A stretch of DNA of 64,000 nt from the NCBI GenBank assembly GCA_947501845.1, contig CANMXP010000006.1:124001-188000 (forward strand), given 5' to 3'. The notes below the pieces were generated by a model. The model was given only the letters and a program-made list of their open reading frames with translations, did not search any database and had not been told where the DNA came from. How positions within the stretch are numbered: the stretch's first letter is position 1; each line of letters starts with the position of its first letter. Shown one piece after another: positions 52,287 through 60,258 of this stretch. The stretch is from an uncultured Flavobacteriaceae bacterium. GTDB lineage: Bacteria; Bacteroidota; Bacteroidia; Flavobacteriales; Flavobacteriaceae. Made by a program: the position numbers and the translations under genes.

Positions 52287-53188
52287 TAAATTCTATTTAA
52301 AACAACTGTAATATCAATCAATAAAATACTAAAAACACCTAGTACGATTATGAATTTTAATGTATTATGAAGTATAAGGTAATGTGTTTTTGTGTTATAT
52401 TTCCAGAGTACCGCCAAAAAGCACAGCAATAATAATGTACTCAAATAAAAATATAGATGCATATGCCCTACTTCAAACTTAAACAACAATAAATACGTTG
52501 GGATCAAGGTTAAAACAGATAAAATGGATAACATGACCTTAGATGTTTTTTCTCCATAAGTAATTGGAATGGTTTTATAATTCTGAGCCAAATCGCCTTT
52601 TATGTTTTCTAAATCTTTGGTAAGCTCTCGCATAGAAATAATTAAAAACAAAAACATGGCGTGCACAAAAATGACCGTTTCGAAATTTTTATAGTACATA
52701 AAAATGGCAAAAAATGGTGTTATGGTCAAAATAGCAGATGTTAGGTTACCTACAAACGGTAACTTTTTTAATTTATGGGAATAAAACCAAATACCAAATA
52801 TGTAAATAGAAAAGAAAAGAACTGCTTTAAAAGAAACATAGCTAGCCATAATCACTGCTAAAAAATTTAAAACAAAATAAAAAGAGAGTTTTGTATTTTG
52901 ACTTACCAATCTATCCAATCTGGATTTAATAGGTCTATTGATTAAATCTTTCTCCGAATCATAAAAATTATTTATAATGTACCCTCCTGCAATAGTTGCC
53001 GCAGATGCCAAAACAATCATGAACAAATTAAGATCGAAAATGACTTGCTTCAATGTTTTGTTATGAGCTAAAATATAGATGGATGTTAAATATTGAGCAA
53101 TAACAATAATTAAAATATTGTAGCCCCTTACAACAGAAAATAAACTAAAAAACTTAAGTAAAATATGTTTTTGCCTTCTGCTTAGCAT
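52286..53188 (-). CDS. UbiA-family prenyltransferase (geranylgeranylglycerol-phosphate type)
   Basis: This protein of about 300 residues has eight to nine membrane helices and the Asp-rich motif of the UbiA family (NNFYDSEKDLINRP). The subtype that lies next to mevalonate genes in Flavobacteriia is often annotated as geranylgeranylglycerol-phosphate geranylgeranyltransferase. The start is uncertain: ATG at 53188 (MLSRRQKH) is preferred, ATG at 53200 is possible, and a GTG at 53221 would overlap a REP-like repeat. It lies downstream of mevalonate kinase and uses prenyl donors that pathway can provide. Confidence 0.87.
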   Translation of the reverse strand: MLSRRQKHILLKFFSLFSVVRGYNILIIVIAQYLTSIYILAHNKTLKQVIFDLNLFMIVLASAATIAGGYIINNFYDSEKDLINRPIKSRLDRLVSQNTKLSFYFVLNFLAVIMASYVSFKAVLFFSIYIFGIWFYSHKLKKLPFVGNLTSAILTITPFFAIFMYYKNFETVIFVHAMFLFLIISMRELTKDLENIKGDLAQNYKTIPITYGEKTSKVMLSILSVLTLIPTYLLLFKFEVGHMHLYFYLSTLLLLCFLAVLWKYNTKTHYLILHNTLKFIIVLGVFSILLIDITVVLNRI

Positions 53189-53218
53189 AAAAAACGTCAT
53201 GTTTGTAATTCTGAAACA

Positions 53219-53243
53219 CACTTTGACTACCCTCAGCGCGAGA
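53219..53243. repeat. REP-like repeat, copy E
   Basis: On the minus strand it reads CTCGCGCTGAGGGTAGTCAAAGTG, a variant of CTGAGC-GAA-GTCGAAG. It lies in the 76 bases between mevalonate kinase and UbiA, right at the possible GTG start of the latter. Confidence 0.5.
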
Positions 53244-53264
53244 ATTTATAACGATAAGCGAAGT

Positions 53265-54194
53265 TTAGAAATTGTAAACGACCTCTAATTTATAGTCTCT
53301 GAGTGATTGTTTTGCTTTATCGATATCTTCTGTAAACCCAAGAATGTAGCCTCCGCCTCCAGAACCACAAAGCTTTAAATAATATTCGTTTGTTTCGATG
53401 CCTTTTTTCCAAAGTTCATGAAACTGCTGTGGGATCATAGGTTTAAAGTGGTTTAAAACGACTTTCGATAAACTCTTTGTATTTTTAAATAGCGACTTAA
53501 TATTTCCATTTAAAAAATCATCAATACAAGCATCGGTATGTTTTATAAATTGGTCTTTAAGCATACTACGGAAACCTTCTTGTTTCATGTTTTCCATAAA
53601 GATACTTACCATAGGTGCCGTTTCTCCAATAATACCACTATCTAATAGAAACACAGCATTTTTACCTTCATTCTTCTGTGAAGGAATCCCTGTTGCTTCA
53701 ATATTATCTTTAGAATTGATAAGAATAGGAATACTTAAATAACTATTTAATGGATCTAAACCAGAAGATTTTCCATGAAAAAAAGATTCCATTGCCGAAA
53801 AAATGGCCTTTAGTTTCAGTAGTTTTTCGCGGGTTAAATTTTCTAAAACCGTAATTTTGTTTTGGGCATATTTATCGTAAATAGCAGCAACCAAAGCACC
53901 ACTACTTCCTACACCGTAACCTTGCGGGATAGATGAATCGAAATACATACCAGCATTAACATGTTGTTTTAGTAATTCTATATCGAAAGTTACTAATTCA
54001 GAATCAACATTTTCTAAGTAACCAACAAACCCCTTTAAGCTTTTGTTTGATTCAATGGCCGTATCAGAAGGATTTTCATCCGTCTTTAAAGCACCGTTGT
54101 AAAAATTATAAGGAATAGATAAACCTTTGGAATCCTTAATGATACCATACTCTCCGAAGAGTAATATTTTTGAGTAAAAAAGAGGTCCTTTCAT
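53265..54194 (-). CDS. mvk: Mevalonate kinase (GHMP family)
   Basis: This 309-residue GHMP kinase starts KILLFGEYGII and has the ATP loop PQGYGVGSSGALVA at 90-103, with catalytic Asp in SSGLDPLNSYLS. The neighbours (diphosphomevalonate decarboxylase and a UbiA prenyltransferase) make mevalonate the likely substrate, in the pathway from acetyl-CoA to isopentenyl diphosphate used by most Flavobacteriia. It is downstream of a four-helix-bundle gene in the same direction. The kinase could also be phosphomevalonate kinase, since these GHMP enzymes are hard to tell apart. Confidence 0.85.
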   Translation of the reverse strand: MKGPLFYSKILLFGEYGIIKDSKGLSIPYNFYNGALKTDENPSDTAIESNKSLKGFVGYLENVDSELVTFDIELLKQHVNAGMYFDSSIPQGYGVGSSGALVAAIYDKYAQNKITVLENLTREKLLKLKAIFSAMESFFHGKSSGLDPLNSYLSIPILINSKDNIEATGIPSQKNEGKNAVFLLDSGIIGETAPMVSIFMENMKQEGFRSMLKDQFIKHTDACIDDFLNGNIKSLFKNTKSLSKVVLNHFKPMIPQQFHELWKKGIETNEYYLKLCGSGGGGYILGFTEDIDKAKQSLRDYKLEVVYNF

Positions 54195-54234
54195 AATTCC
54201 TAATGAAAAATTAATAATGCAAAGTTAATAATTA

Positions 54235-54579
54235 TTATTTTGATGATTTCACTATGCTAACTAACAATTTCAACATTTCCTGAGATTTAGGTTTAAATCG
54301 ATTAAATTCTTCTTTATTTATATATTCAGTAGCATGAAGTAAATCTAACCAATAATCTGTTTCATTAGCTTCTTTAAGACTTATTGACATTTTACTAGTA
54401 AAATCTGCTCTGCTTTGTGCAAACTCAGCTTCCCGAACATTTGCCCCAATAGATGTCCCAGATTTCAACAACTGCCTTGACATTACATATTCTTTTTTAT
54501 TATTGGCTAAGTCCTTGTATAAATCAACTATAGCAACTGCAAAATCAAAACTTTTAATTTTAATAATATTTTGTTTCAT
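54235..54579 (-). CDS. Four-helix-bundle protein (23S rRNA intervening-sequence family)
   Basis: This 114-residue helical protein has the motif LLKSGTSIGANVREAE at about 37-52 and ESxxExxYWLxLL-like spacing (KEANETDYWLDLL). It belongs to the four-helix-bundle proteins found as intervening-sequence-encoded proteins in 23S rRNA genes and as solo genes. It lies between the mevalonate kinase and decarboxylase genes with 40 and 58 bases around it. It is the only gene of that kind in the window and not near rRNA. Function is unknown. Confidence 0.88.
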   Translation of the reverse strand: MKQNIIKIKSFDFAVAIVDLYKDLANNKKEYVMSRQLLKSGTSIGANVREAEFAQSRADFTSKMSISLKEANETDYWLDLLHATEYINKEEFNRFKPKSQEMLKLLVSIVKSSK

Positions 54580-54637
54580 TAATGAATGTTAAAATTGATG
54601 ATTAAATATAGTCAATTTAATTCTTCATTATTACCTT

Positions 54638-55753
54638 TTAATTATTAATCAACTTCGCTCCAAATCCAATTTTATCGTTAATATACTGACCTTTTTGACA
54701 AAATACAACTAATTTATTCTTAATGAATTCACAAACTTGTTCACATTCACTTTCTGGGTACAAGACGTGTACATTGGCGCCCGCATCTAAGGTAAAACAA
54801 ACTTTTGAGTTAGTTTCCTGCCTAAATGCCCAAATCTTATTTATTATCTCTAAGGTATTTGGTTTCATTAAAATGAAATACGGCATACTGGTCATCATCA
54901 TGGCATGAAGCGTTAATGCCTCGCTTTCAACAATTTCAATAAACATATCTAAATCACCATCTTCAAATACCTTTATCAAAGTAGACATACTTTTATGGGC
55001 TTGTTTAAATCGTTCTTGCGCAAACGAGTGTCCATGCATTAAATTATGGCCAACCGTGCTGCTTACTTGTTTTTCGCCTTTATCAACCAATAAAATGGTA
55101 TCCTGATAATTCTTGAAATTTTTATGCACTTCAAAAGGGTACTTTACTCCAAATAAATCTGAGCTTCCATCAATTTCATCATGTTTTCCCCAGACTACTA
55201 AATCGCCTTCTAAACTCCTACAGGCACTTCCCGAGCCCAAACGTGCTAAAAAAGAGGTTTTTTGAATGAAAAAATCATTGCCAATCGACTTATCTGCTAC
55301 ATTTAAGGAGGCATCAGATTCAACCAGTAATTTTTCCACACTCATCAAGCATAAAGCCAAAGCACTCATACCACTTGCAGAGGAAGCAATACCAGAACTA
55401 TGAGGAAAAGTATTGGATGTTTCAATTTTAAAATGATAGTCTTTTAAAAATGGTAAATAAGCTTCAATGCGTTTGAAAAAAGTTTCAATCTTTGGTTTGA
55501 ACCCTTCCTTTTTATCACCATCTAAAAGAACATCGAAAGAGAAATCATCCTGACTTTCTTTTTTGGAAAAACTTAAAGTTGTTGTCGTTTTACAATTATC
55601 GAGCGTAAAACTAATTGATGGGTTCTCAGGGATTTGTTGTGCTTTTTTACCCCAATATTTAACCAAAGCGATATTACTAGGCGATGACCATGTAAAGCTG
55701 CCTTTTTCAACAGAACTAGTATAAGATTTAGGAATAAATTGTTCTTCTTGCAT
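54638..55753 (-). CDS. mvaD: Diphosphomevalonate decarboxylase
   Basis: This 371-residue GHMP-family enzyme makes isopentenyl diphosphate from diphosphomevalonate. Diagnostic motifs are SNIALVKYWGKK, the SGIASSASGMSALAL ATP loop, RLGSGSACRSL and FTLDAGANVH with the catalytic Asp. It is the first gene of a mevalonate unit with the four-helix protein, mevalonate kinase and UbiA protein. A -7-like element lies about 70 bases upstream. Confidence 0.94.
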   Translation of the reverse strand: MQEEQFIPKSYTSSVEKGSFTWSSPSNIALVKYWGKKAQQIPENPSISFTLDNCKTTTTLSFSKKESQDDFSFDVLLDGDKKEGFKPKIETFFKRIEAYLPFLKDYHFKIETSNTFPHSSGIASSASGMSALALCLMSVEKLLVESDASLNVADKSIGNDFFIQKTSFLARLGSGSACRSLEGDLVVWGKHDEIDGSSDLFGVKYPFEVHKNFKNYQDTILLVDKGEKQVSSTVGHNLMHGHSFAQERFKQAHKSMSTLIKVFEDGDLDMFIEIVESEALTLHAMMMTSMPYFILMKPNTLEIINKIWAFRQETNSKVCFTLDAGANVHVLYPESECEQVCEFIKNKLVVFCQKGQYINDKIGFGAKLINN

Positions 55754-55820
55754 GCTCGTTTAAATCTGCCGCCAAAGATTTTTCAAATCAAACTTTTATA
55801 GGTCGGCAATTAATATTTGG

Positions 55821-55828
55821 CAAAAATA
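55821..55828 (-). promoter_or_regulatory. Candidate -7 element for mvaD
   Basis: TATTTTTG on the minus strand matches TAnnTTTG and lies 68 bases before the mvaD start. No well-placed TTG is seen. Confidence 0.4.
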
Positions 55829-55921
55829 GGAAATATCAAATTGCTCACCTATTTGCAAATTATAATTTGACGCAACCAAATGACTACTTTCGCATCTATA
55901 TAACAAAATATTAAAAGCACT

Positions 55922-56296
55922 ATGAAAAGGATTGTTCTAATTTTTGCCCTTATTGGATTCATATCATCTTGCTCAGATGATGACAACACAACAAATCAAG
56001 ACACATTAAATGGAATCTGGCATTTAATCGATGTAACCTGTGAGTGCCTTCCTGTTGACTTCCAAAAAGGGGAACATGTTTGGAATTTTGATCTGTCAAA
56101 TAGCAAGGTAAATGTTGTTAATAATCCTGACGAAACTTTACAAATACTAGACACAGGAAACTACACTTTTTCATTAAAAGAAGGTAAAATAACTATTTTA
56201 ACGGTTGAATACGATTACTATTTTAAAAGTGGTAATTTGTTTTTATCAGACCGCCCCGAATTAGATGGCCCCTTAATGGAATTCACCAGAAATTAA
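55922..56296 (+). CDS. Lipocalin-like lipoprotein of unknown function
   Basis: This 124-residue lipoprotein (ISSC, Cys17, followed by an acidic SDDD stretch that may send it to the surface) has a beta-barrel-like pattern starting LNGIWHLIDVTC. That start is typical of the lipocalin-like proteins of Bacteroidota. A Cys pair (Cys40 and Cys42, DVTCECL) is unusual. It overlaps the convergent gene at 56293 by 4 bases. No partner gene is visible. Confidence 0.72.
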   Translation: MKRIVLIFALIGFISSCSDDDNTTNQDTLNGIWHLIDVTCECLPVDFQKGEHVWNFDLSNSKVNVVNNPDETLQILDTGNYTFSLKEGKITILTVEYDYYFKSGNLFLSDRPELDGPLMEFTRN

Positions 56297-56832
56297 GGTT
56301 CACTTGAAGATAATTCTAAAAGTTTTACCATAGTTTTATAGTTCCTTGCTGTTGCAGTTGTTTTGAGTTTACGCTCGAAAAAATTATTGTTATATTTTGC
56401 CTTTCCATAACCCGTAGAGCAATGGAAATAAATGCAGTTATCCGTTATAACAAACTCTTCGTTTGGATGTGATATTTTTGAAGCTTCAGCAATTAAGTCT
56501 TTATCTGGAATTGCATATAATAGTGTAAAATAGCTGTTCACTTTCTTTTCTTCAGGAAATGGGCAGTTATCAAAAACCTCTTGTAAATCTTGTGGTCTTT
56601 TTACAAGAATGGGAACTTCAAAACCAAAATGCGTTTTGATAGCTTCATGTATTTTTAATTCTAGCTTTTGGGTCTCTTTTTCTAATGCTTTAAAAATCAC
56701 ATTTCCACTTTGAATGTAAGTCTGTACTGATTCTAAGCCTATGTTAGAAAGCAATTCTCGCAACTCTGCCATGGGGATTTTCTTTTGTCCGCTAACATTA
56801 ATACCTCTTAAAAGTGCTATGTATGTTTTCAT
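56293..56832 (-). CDS. DUF1697 family protein
   Basis: This 179-residue protein is of the DUF1697 type: it starts MKTYIALLRGINVSGQKKIPM and has TYIQSGNVIF and HCSTGYGKAKYNNNFFERKL, all conserved in the family. The fold is alpha/beta; the function is unknown. It is convergent with the lipoprotein gene at 55922 and follows the toxin gene without a gap. It is not related to the toxin-antitoxin pair by sequence. Confidence 0.93.
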   Translation of the reverse strand: MKTYIALLRGINVSGQKKIPMAELRELLSNIGLESVQTYIQSGNVIFKALEKETQKLELKIHEAIKTHFGFEVPILVKRPQDLQEVFDNCPFPEEKKVNSYFTLLYAIPDKDLIAEASKISHPNEEFVITDNCIYFHCSTGYGKAKYNNNFFERKLKTTATARNYKTMVKLLELSSSEP

Positions 56833-57105
56833 TTAAAAATCTTGTTTCTGATTGAGAAATCTATAAACTAAGATGCCATATGGCTTTTTTACATAATGAA
56901 TGGAATAATTAAATCTTTCCAAAGAAACAATACGAACATTCTTGTAAAACACCTGAAAAGCTTCAGAAAAGTCTAAAATTAGATTTAATTGCTTATCAAT
57001 ATCCAACCAAAACTCATCTTCTTTACTTTTAAACGCCATAAAACATTTAGTTTTATAAAATTCAATTCTTGCTTCCCCGGTAAATTCAACACATTTACCT
57101 GACAT
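56833..57105 (-). CDS. RelE/ParE-like toxin
   Basis: This 90-residue protein has the RelE/ParE pattern: an amino-terminal strand, a long helix pair (WLDIDKQLNLILDFSEAFQVF) and C-terminal strands (VRIVSLERFNYSIHYVKKPYGILVYRF). Toxins of this family cut mRNA or block gyrase. It overlaps the antitoxin gene by 11 bases, as usual for such pairs. The C-terminal positively charged residue expected for RNA cleavage is not obvious, so the ParE or an inactive form is possible. The partner antitoxin appears to have lost its native start. Confidence 0.75.
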   Translation of the reverse strand: MSGKCVEFTGEARIEFYKTKCFMAFKSKEDEFWLDIDKQLNLILDFSEAFQVFYKNVRIVSLERFNYSIHYVKKPYGILVYRFLNQKQDF

Positions 57106-57304
57106 ATTGTGCTTTTATATCCCCCCAAGAATGCGTTTTCAAAGCTCCTTTATCATCCTTTTTAATCATTTCATCCATCATGGCCTTGTAAGCTTCTGAA
57201 GGCTCAGCAAAACGAGCTGCCGTATCTTCTAACGTATATTCAATATAATTTTTAAGCGAACGCTTTTGAAGTTTTGCCTGCTTTTCAAGAATTTCAATGG
57301 CCAT
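57095..57304 (-). CDS. Antitoxin, probably shortened by a stop codon
   Basis: This 69-residue protein starts MAIEILEKQAKLQKRSLKNYI and looks like the middle of a small antitoxin with a helix-rich DNA-binding start and a toxin-binding tail (about 40-69). Upstream, in the same frame, an ATG at 57340 opens MGKTKKLIE and is then broken by TAG (57311-57313), after which DD leads to this start. The upstream piece has an antitoxin-like start, so the gene has probably lost its first 12 codons through one base change. Internal start at 57304 may rescue it. Confidence 0.7.
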   Translation of the reverse strand: MAIEILEKQAKLQKRSLKNYIEYTLEDTAARFAEPSEAYKAMMDEMIKKDDKGALKTHSWGDIKAQYVR

Positions 57305-57340
57305 ATCGTCCTATTCTATCAGTTTTTTTGTTTTTCCCAT
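57305..57340 (-). pseudogene. Disrupted 5' part of the antitoxin gene
   Basis: ATG at 57340-57338 is followed by eight more sense codons (GKTKKLIE), then TAG, then two Asp codons that join the start at 57304. The frame and residue type fit an intact antitoxin amino terminus with one nonsense codon. Confidence 0.65.
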
Positions 57341-57371
57341 AATACAAATTATATATAAAACATATATCAAA

Positions 57372-58580
57372 CTAATATATACTTTTAGCAACTATAAAAG
57401 CACCTGTCCAAGCATTCTGAAAGTTAAATCCACCTGTAATAGCATCTACATTTAAAATCTCTCCTGCAAAATATAGGTCTTTATGAAGCTTACTTTCAAA
57501 AGTTTTAAAGTTTACTTCTTTTAAATCTATCCCTCCTGCAGTAACAAATTCATCTTTAAAGGTACTTTTACCTGTCACTTTAAATACTGCTTCTGTTAAT
57601 TGTAATGCTAAAGCTTCCAATTGCTGTTTATTTGTATCTGCCCAGGTTGTCGTCATTGACATATTGGATGCCAGCACTAATTGTTGCCATAACCTTTTAG
57701 GCAAGTCATATTGAGTAAACTTAAATACGGTTTTTTTTGCTAAATCTTGTTTGAATGCTTTTAAATCGCTTAAACAGTCTTCAAAAGGGTGTCTTATAAA
57801 ATTGACTTTAATTTGAAATTTATAATCACGTTTTGCTAACTCCAAAGCACCAAATGCCGATAGTTTTAAAATTGCAGGCGCACTCATACCTACATGCGTA
57901 ATGAGTAATGGCCCTTCTGACTCTAAGTGACTATCAACAACTTTAATTTCTACATTTTGAGCTACTACACCAGGGATATCTTTAATTCGCGTATCATTTA
58001 TATCGAAAGTAAAAAGTGAAGGTACTGGCTGCGAAATAGCATGACCCAACCTCTCCAGTAAGTTCCAAATCTTCGGATTACTCCCTGTTGCTATTATTAC
58101 TTTTTTGGATTTAAAATCGCCTTCGGTTGTATCTAATCTCCATTGGTCATCTTGCTGCTTAATAGATTTTACCGAGTGGTTGTACAGAACCTCAACGCCA
58201 TGCTTTTTTGCTTCACTTAAAAAGCAATCAATAATGGTTTGAGACGAGTTTGATACAGGAAATATACGGCCATCATCCTCAATTTTTAATGCTACGCCTC
58301 GCTTTTCAAACCATTCCATGGTATCACCCGTCATAAACTGGTGGAAAGGCCCCAACAATTCTTTTTCGCCTCTTGGATAATTCTGCACCAATTCTGAAGG
58401 TATAAACTCTGCATGCGTTACATTGCAACGTCCACCTCCAGATATTTTTACTTTTTGAAGCCCCTCTTTTCCACGTTCTAGAACGGCTACTTTTAAACTC
58501 GGGTTTTGCTCTGCTATATTAATGGCAGCAAAAAAACCTGCTGCGCCTCCACCAACAATTATAACGTCCTTTTGTTTCAT
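57372..58580 (-). CDS. HI0933/BaiN-type flavoprotein
   Basis: This 402-residue FAD-binding protein has GGGAAGFFAAI at the amino terminus (9-19), the family mark KISGGGRCNVTH (about 45-56) and a C-terminal FAGEILNVDAITGGFNFQNAW. The family is annotated NAD(P)/FAD-dependent oxidoreductase (HI0933-like); the reaction is unknown. It overlaps the GDPD gene by 4 bases (ATGA). It is not preceded by an iron-sulfur or quinone partner. Confidence 0.92.
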   Translation of the reverse strand: MKQKDVIIVGGGAAGFFAAINIAEQNPSLKVAVLERGKEGLQKVKISGGGRCNVTHAEFIPSELVQNYPRGEKELLGPFHQFMTGDTMEWFEKRGVALKIEDDGRIFPVSNSSQTIIDCFLSEAKKHGVEVLYNHSVKSIKQQDDQWRLDTTEGDFKSKKVIIATGSNPKIWNLLERLGHAISQPVPSLFTFDINDTRIKDIPGVVAQNVEIKVVDSHLESEGPLLITHVGMSAPAILKLSAFGALELAKRDYKFQIKVNFIRHPFEDCLSDLKAFKQDLAKKTVFKFTQYDLPKRLWQQLVLASNMSMTTTWADTNKQQLEALALQLTEAVFKVTGKSTFKDEFVTAGGIDLKEVNFKTFESKLHKDLYFAGEILNVDAITGGFNFQNAWTGAFIVAKSIY

Positions 58581-59266
58581 ATCCTATCTGGGAAATCGGA
58601 AATTATCCCATCCACTTTATCGTTTTTTATTCGAGAAATCGTTTTCTTATCGTTAACCGTGTAGGTAAACACCTTAAAACCAGAGTTTTTAATTTTAGAA
58701 ACCAATGTATTGGTTAACATTGTGTAATCTGGATGAATAGCAACTGCGTTCACAGCCTTTCCAAAAACGACAGCCTGATCTAAATTGGTATCTGTAAGCA
58801 CTCCCAAAGGTATTTTTTTATTGATTTTATAAACTTCAGCAAGTAAATCTTGCTGAAAGCTGGACACAATAAAATCTTGATATTCCCAACCTTTTTCCTC
58901 CACATACAAATCAATCATTTCACATGTTTTTTCAACGGTACCTTTTCCCTTCAATTCAATATTTAAAAGGCATTTTTTATCAATTAAGTTTAAAACCTCT
59001 TTTAAAGTCGGTATACGATATTGATCTTTCACTTTTAAATGTTTCAATTCTGAAAGTGTGTGTTCTGAAATTTCGCCACTTCCGTTGGTTATTCTATCTA
59101 AAGTAAAATCGTGAAACACAACTAATTCACCCGAAGCACATTTATGAACATCGATTTCAACACCATCAACATTAAGGTTTAAAGCATATTCAATAGATTC
59201 TATAGTATTTTCGACAACATAACCTTTTGCTCCCCTATGGCCTATTTTTAAACATGTTTTATTCAT
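58577..59266 (-). CDS. Glycerophosphodiester phosphodiesterase
   Basis: This 229-residue enzyme splits glycerophosphodiesters to glycerol-3-phosphate and an alcohol. The metal and catalytic residues are in IGHRGAKGYVVENT (His, Arg, Glu, Asn), VEIDVHK and VVFHD, and a late DGIISDFPD. A longer frame starting at 59494 has no signal peptide and overlaps the divergent gene at 59329, so the start at 59266 is chosen. There is no signal sequence, so it acts in the cytoplasm. Confidence 0.92.
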   Translation of the reverse strand: MNKTCLKIGHRGAKGYVVENTIESIEYALNLNVDGVEIDVHKCASGELVVFHDFTLDRITNGSGEISEHTLSELKHLKVKDQYRIPTLKEVLNLIDKKCLLNIELKGKGTVEKTCEMIDLYVEEKGWEYQDFIVSSFQQDLLAEVYKINKKIPLGVLTDTNLDQAVVFGKAVNAVAIHPDYTMLTNTLVSKIKNSGFKVFTYTVNDKKTISRIKNDKVDGIISDFPDRI

Positions 59267-59328
59267 TAATAAATTTTTATACCGAAAATATCTCTGTAAA
59301 TTTAGCATTATAAATGATGATCGCCCAC

Positions 59329-60171
59329 ATGAACAAGTTTCTTTTTTCAGTAATACTGTTAACAGCTTCGTGCAATCCAGAAAGCAAAAACGTGATTGCT
59401 GACTTGCCCAAAACATTAAATGAAGTTTCTGGAATAGAAACCGTATCAAATTCAAGTTTAATCTGGATGTTAAATGATAGCGGAAACGCTTCAAAAATTT
59501 ATGGTTTAAACAAAAAAGGCAAGATTATAGAAACTCTAAAAATTGATGCAAAAAATCGTGATTGGGAGGATTTAACGTCAGATAAAAAAGGCAACCTTTA
59601 TATAGGCGATTTTGGAAACAACACCAATGAACGGAAGAATTTAGTCATTTTAAAAGTGCATACAGCGTCTCTAAAAAATCCAAAGAAAATAGATATTGAG
59701 CGTATTTCTTTTAAATATTCAAACCAGAAAAAATTTCCTCCCAAAAAGAAAAAATTACATTTCGATTGCGAAGCATTTTTCCATTATAATGATAGTCTTT
59801 ATTTATTTACTAAAAGCCGTGTAAAAAATGACTTTGGCAAAACACATGTATATAAAATCCCTGCTAAAAAAGGGGATCATGTAGCAGAACTTGTTAATAC
59901 ATTTAGTTTTTGTGACGACTTACATTGTTGGGTAACTTCAGCCGATATAAGTGATGATGGCAAACAAATGGTTTTATTAACTCAAAAATCATTTTTGGTT
60001 TTTACCAATTTCAAATCTGATGATTTCTTTAGCGGTACACTTAAAACTTATAATTTTAAGAATATATCACAGAAAGAAAGTATTTGTTTTAAAGATAAAA
60101 ACACAGTTTATATTGCTGATGAAAAAGCCCATGGAGAAGGTGGGAATTTGTATGAATTTAAGTTGGAGTAG
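59329..60171 (+). CDS. Beta-propeller-like lipoprotein
   Basis: This 280-residue lipoprotein (LTASC, Cys15) has a repeated pattern typical of a beta-propeller, including WEDLTSDKKGNLYIGDFGNN and VTSADISDDGKQMVLLT. It resembles SdiA-regulated-type propeller proteins but I cannot name the family with confidence. An ATG 15 bases upstream (59314) is possible, but the signal peptide fits the later start. It is divergent from the GDPD gene, with 62 bases between the start codons. Confidence 0.7.
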   Translation: MNKFLFSVILLTASCNPESKNVIADLPKTLNEVSGIETVSNSSLIWMLNDSGNASKIYGLNKKGKIIETLKIDAKNRDWEDLTSDKKGNLYIGDFGNNTNERKNLVILKVHTASLKNPKKIDIERISFKYSNQKKFPPKKKKLHFDCEAFFHYNDSLYLFTKSRVKNDFGKTHVYKIPAKKGDHVAELVNTFSFCDDLHCWVTSADISDDGKQMVLLTQKSFLVFTNFKSDDFFSGTLKTYNFKNISQKESICFKDKNTVYIADEKAHGEGGNLYEFKLE

Positions 60172-60258
60172 TTATTTTGTTTGCCTCCAGATATAATCTA
60201 TAATTAAAAAAACACATTTCAAGGTCTGAATTGATGATATTCAGAAATGAGTTCAGGA

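Noticed and set aside
59267-59494. 76-codon upstream extension of the GDPD protein
   Set aside because: It overlaps the divergent lipoprotein gene, is antisense to its start and has no family match.
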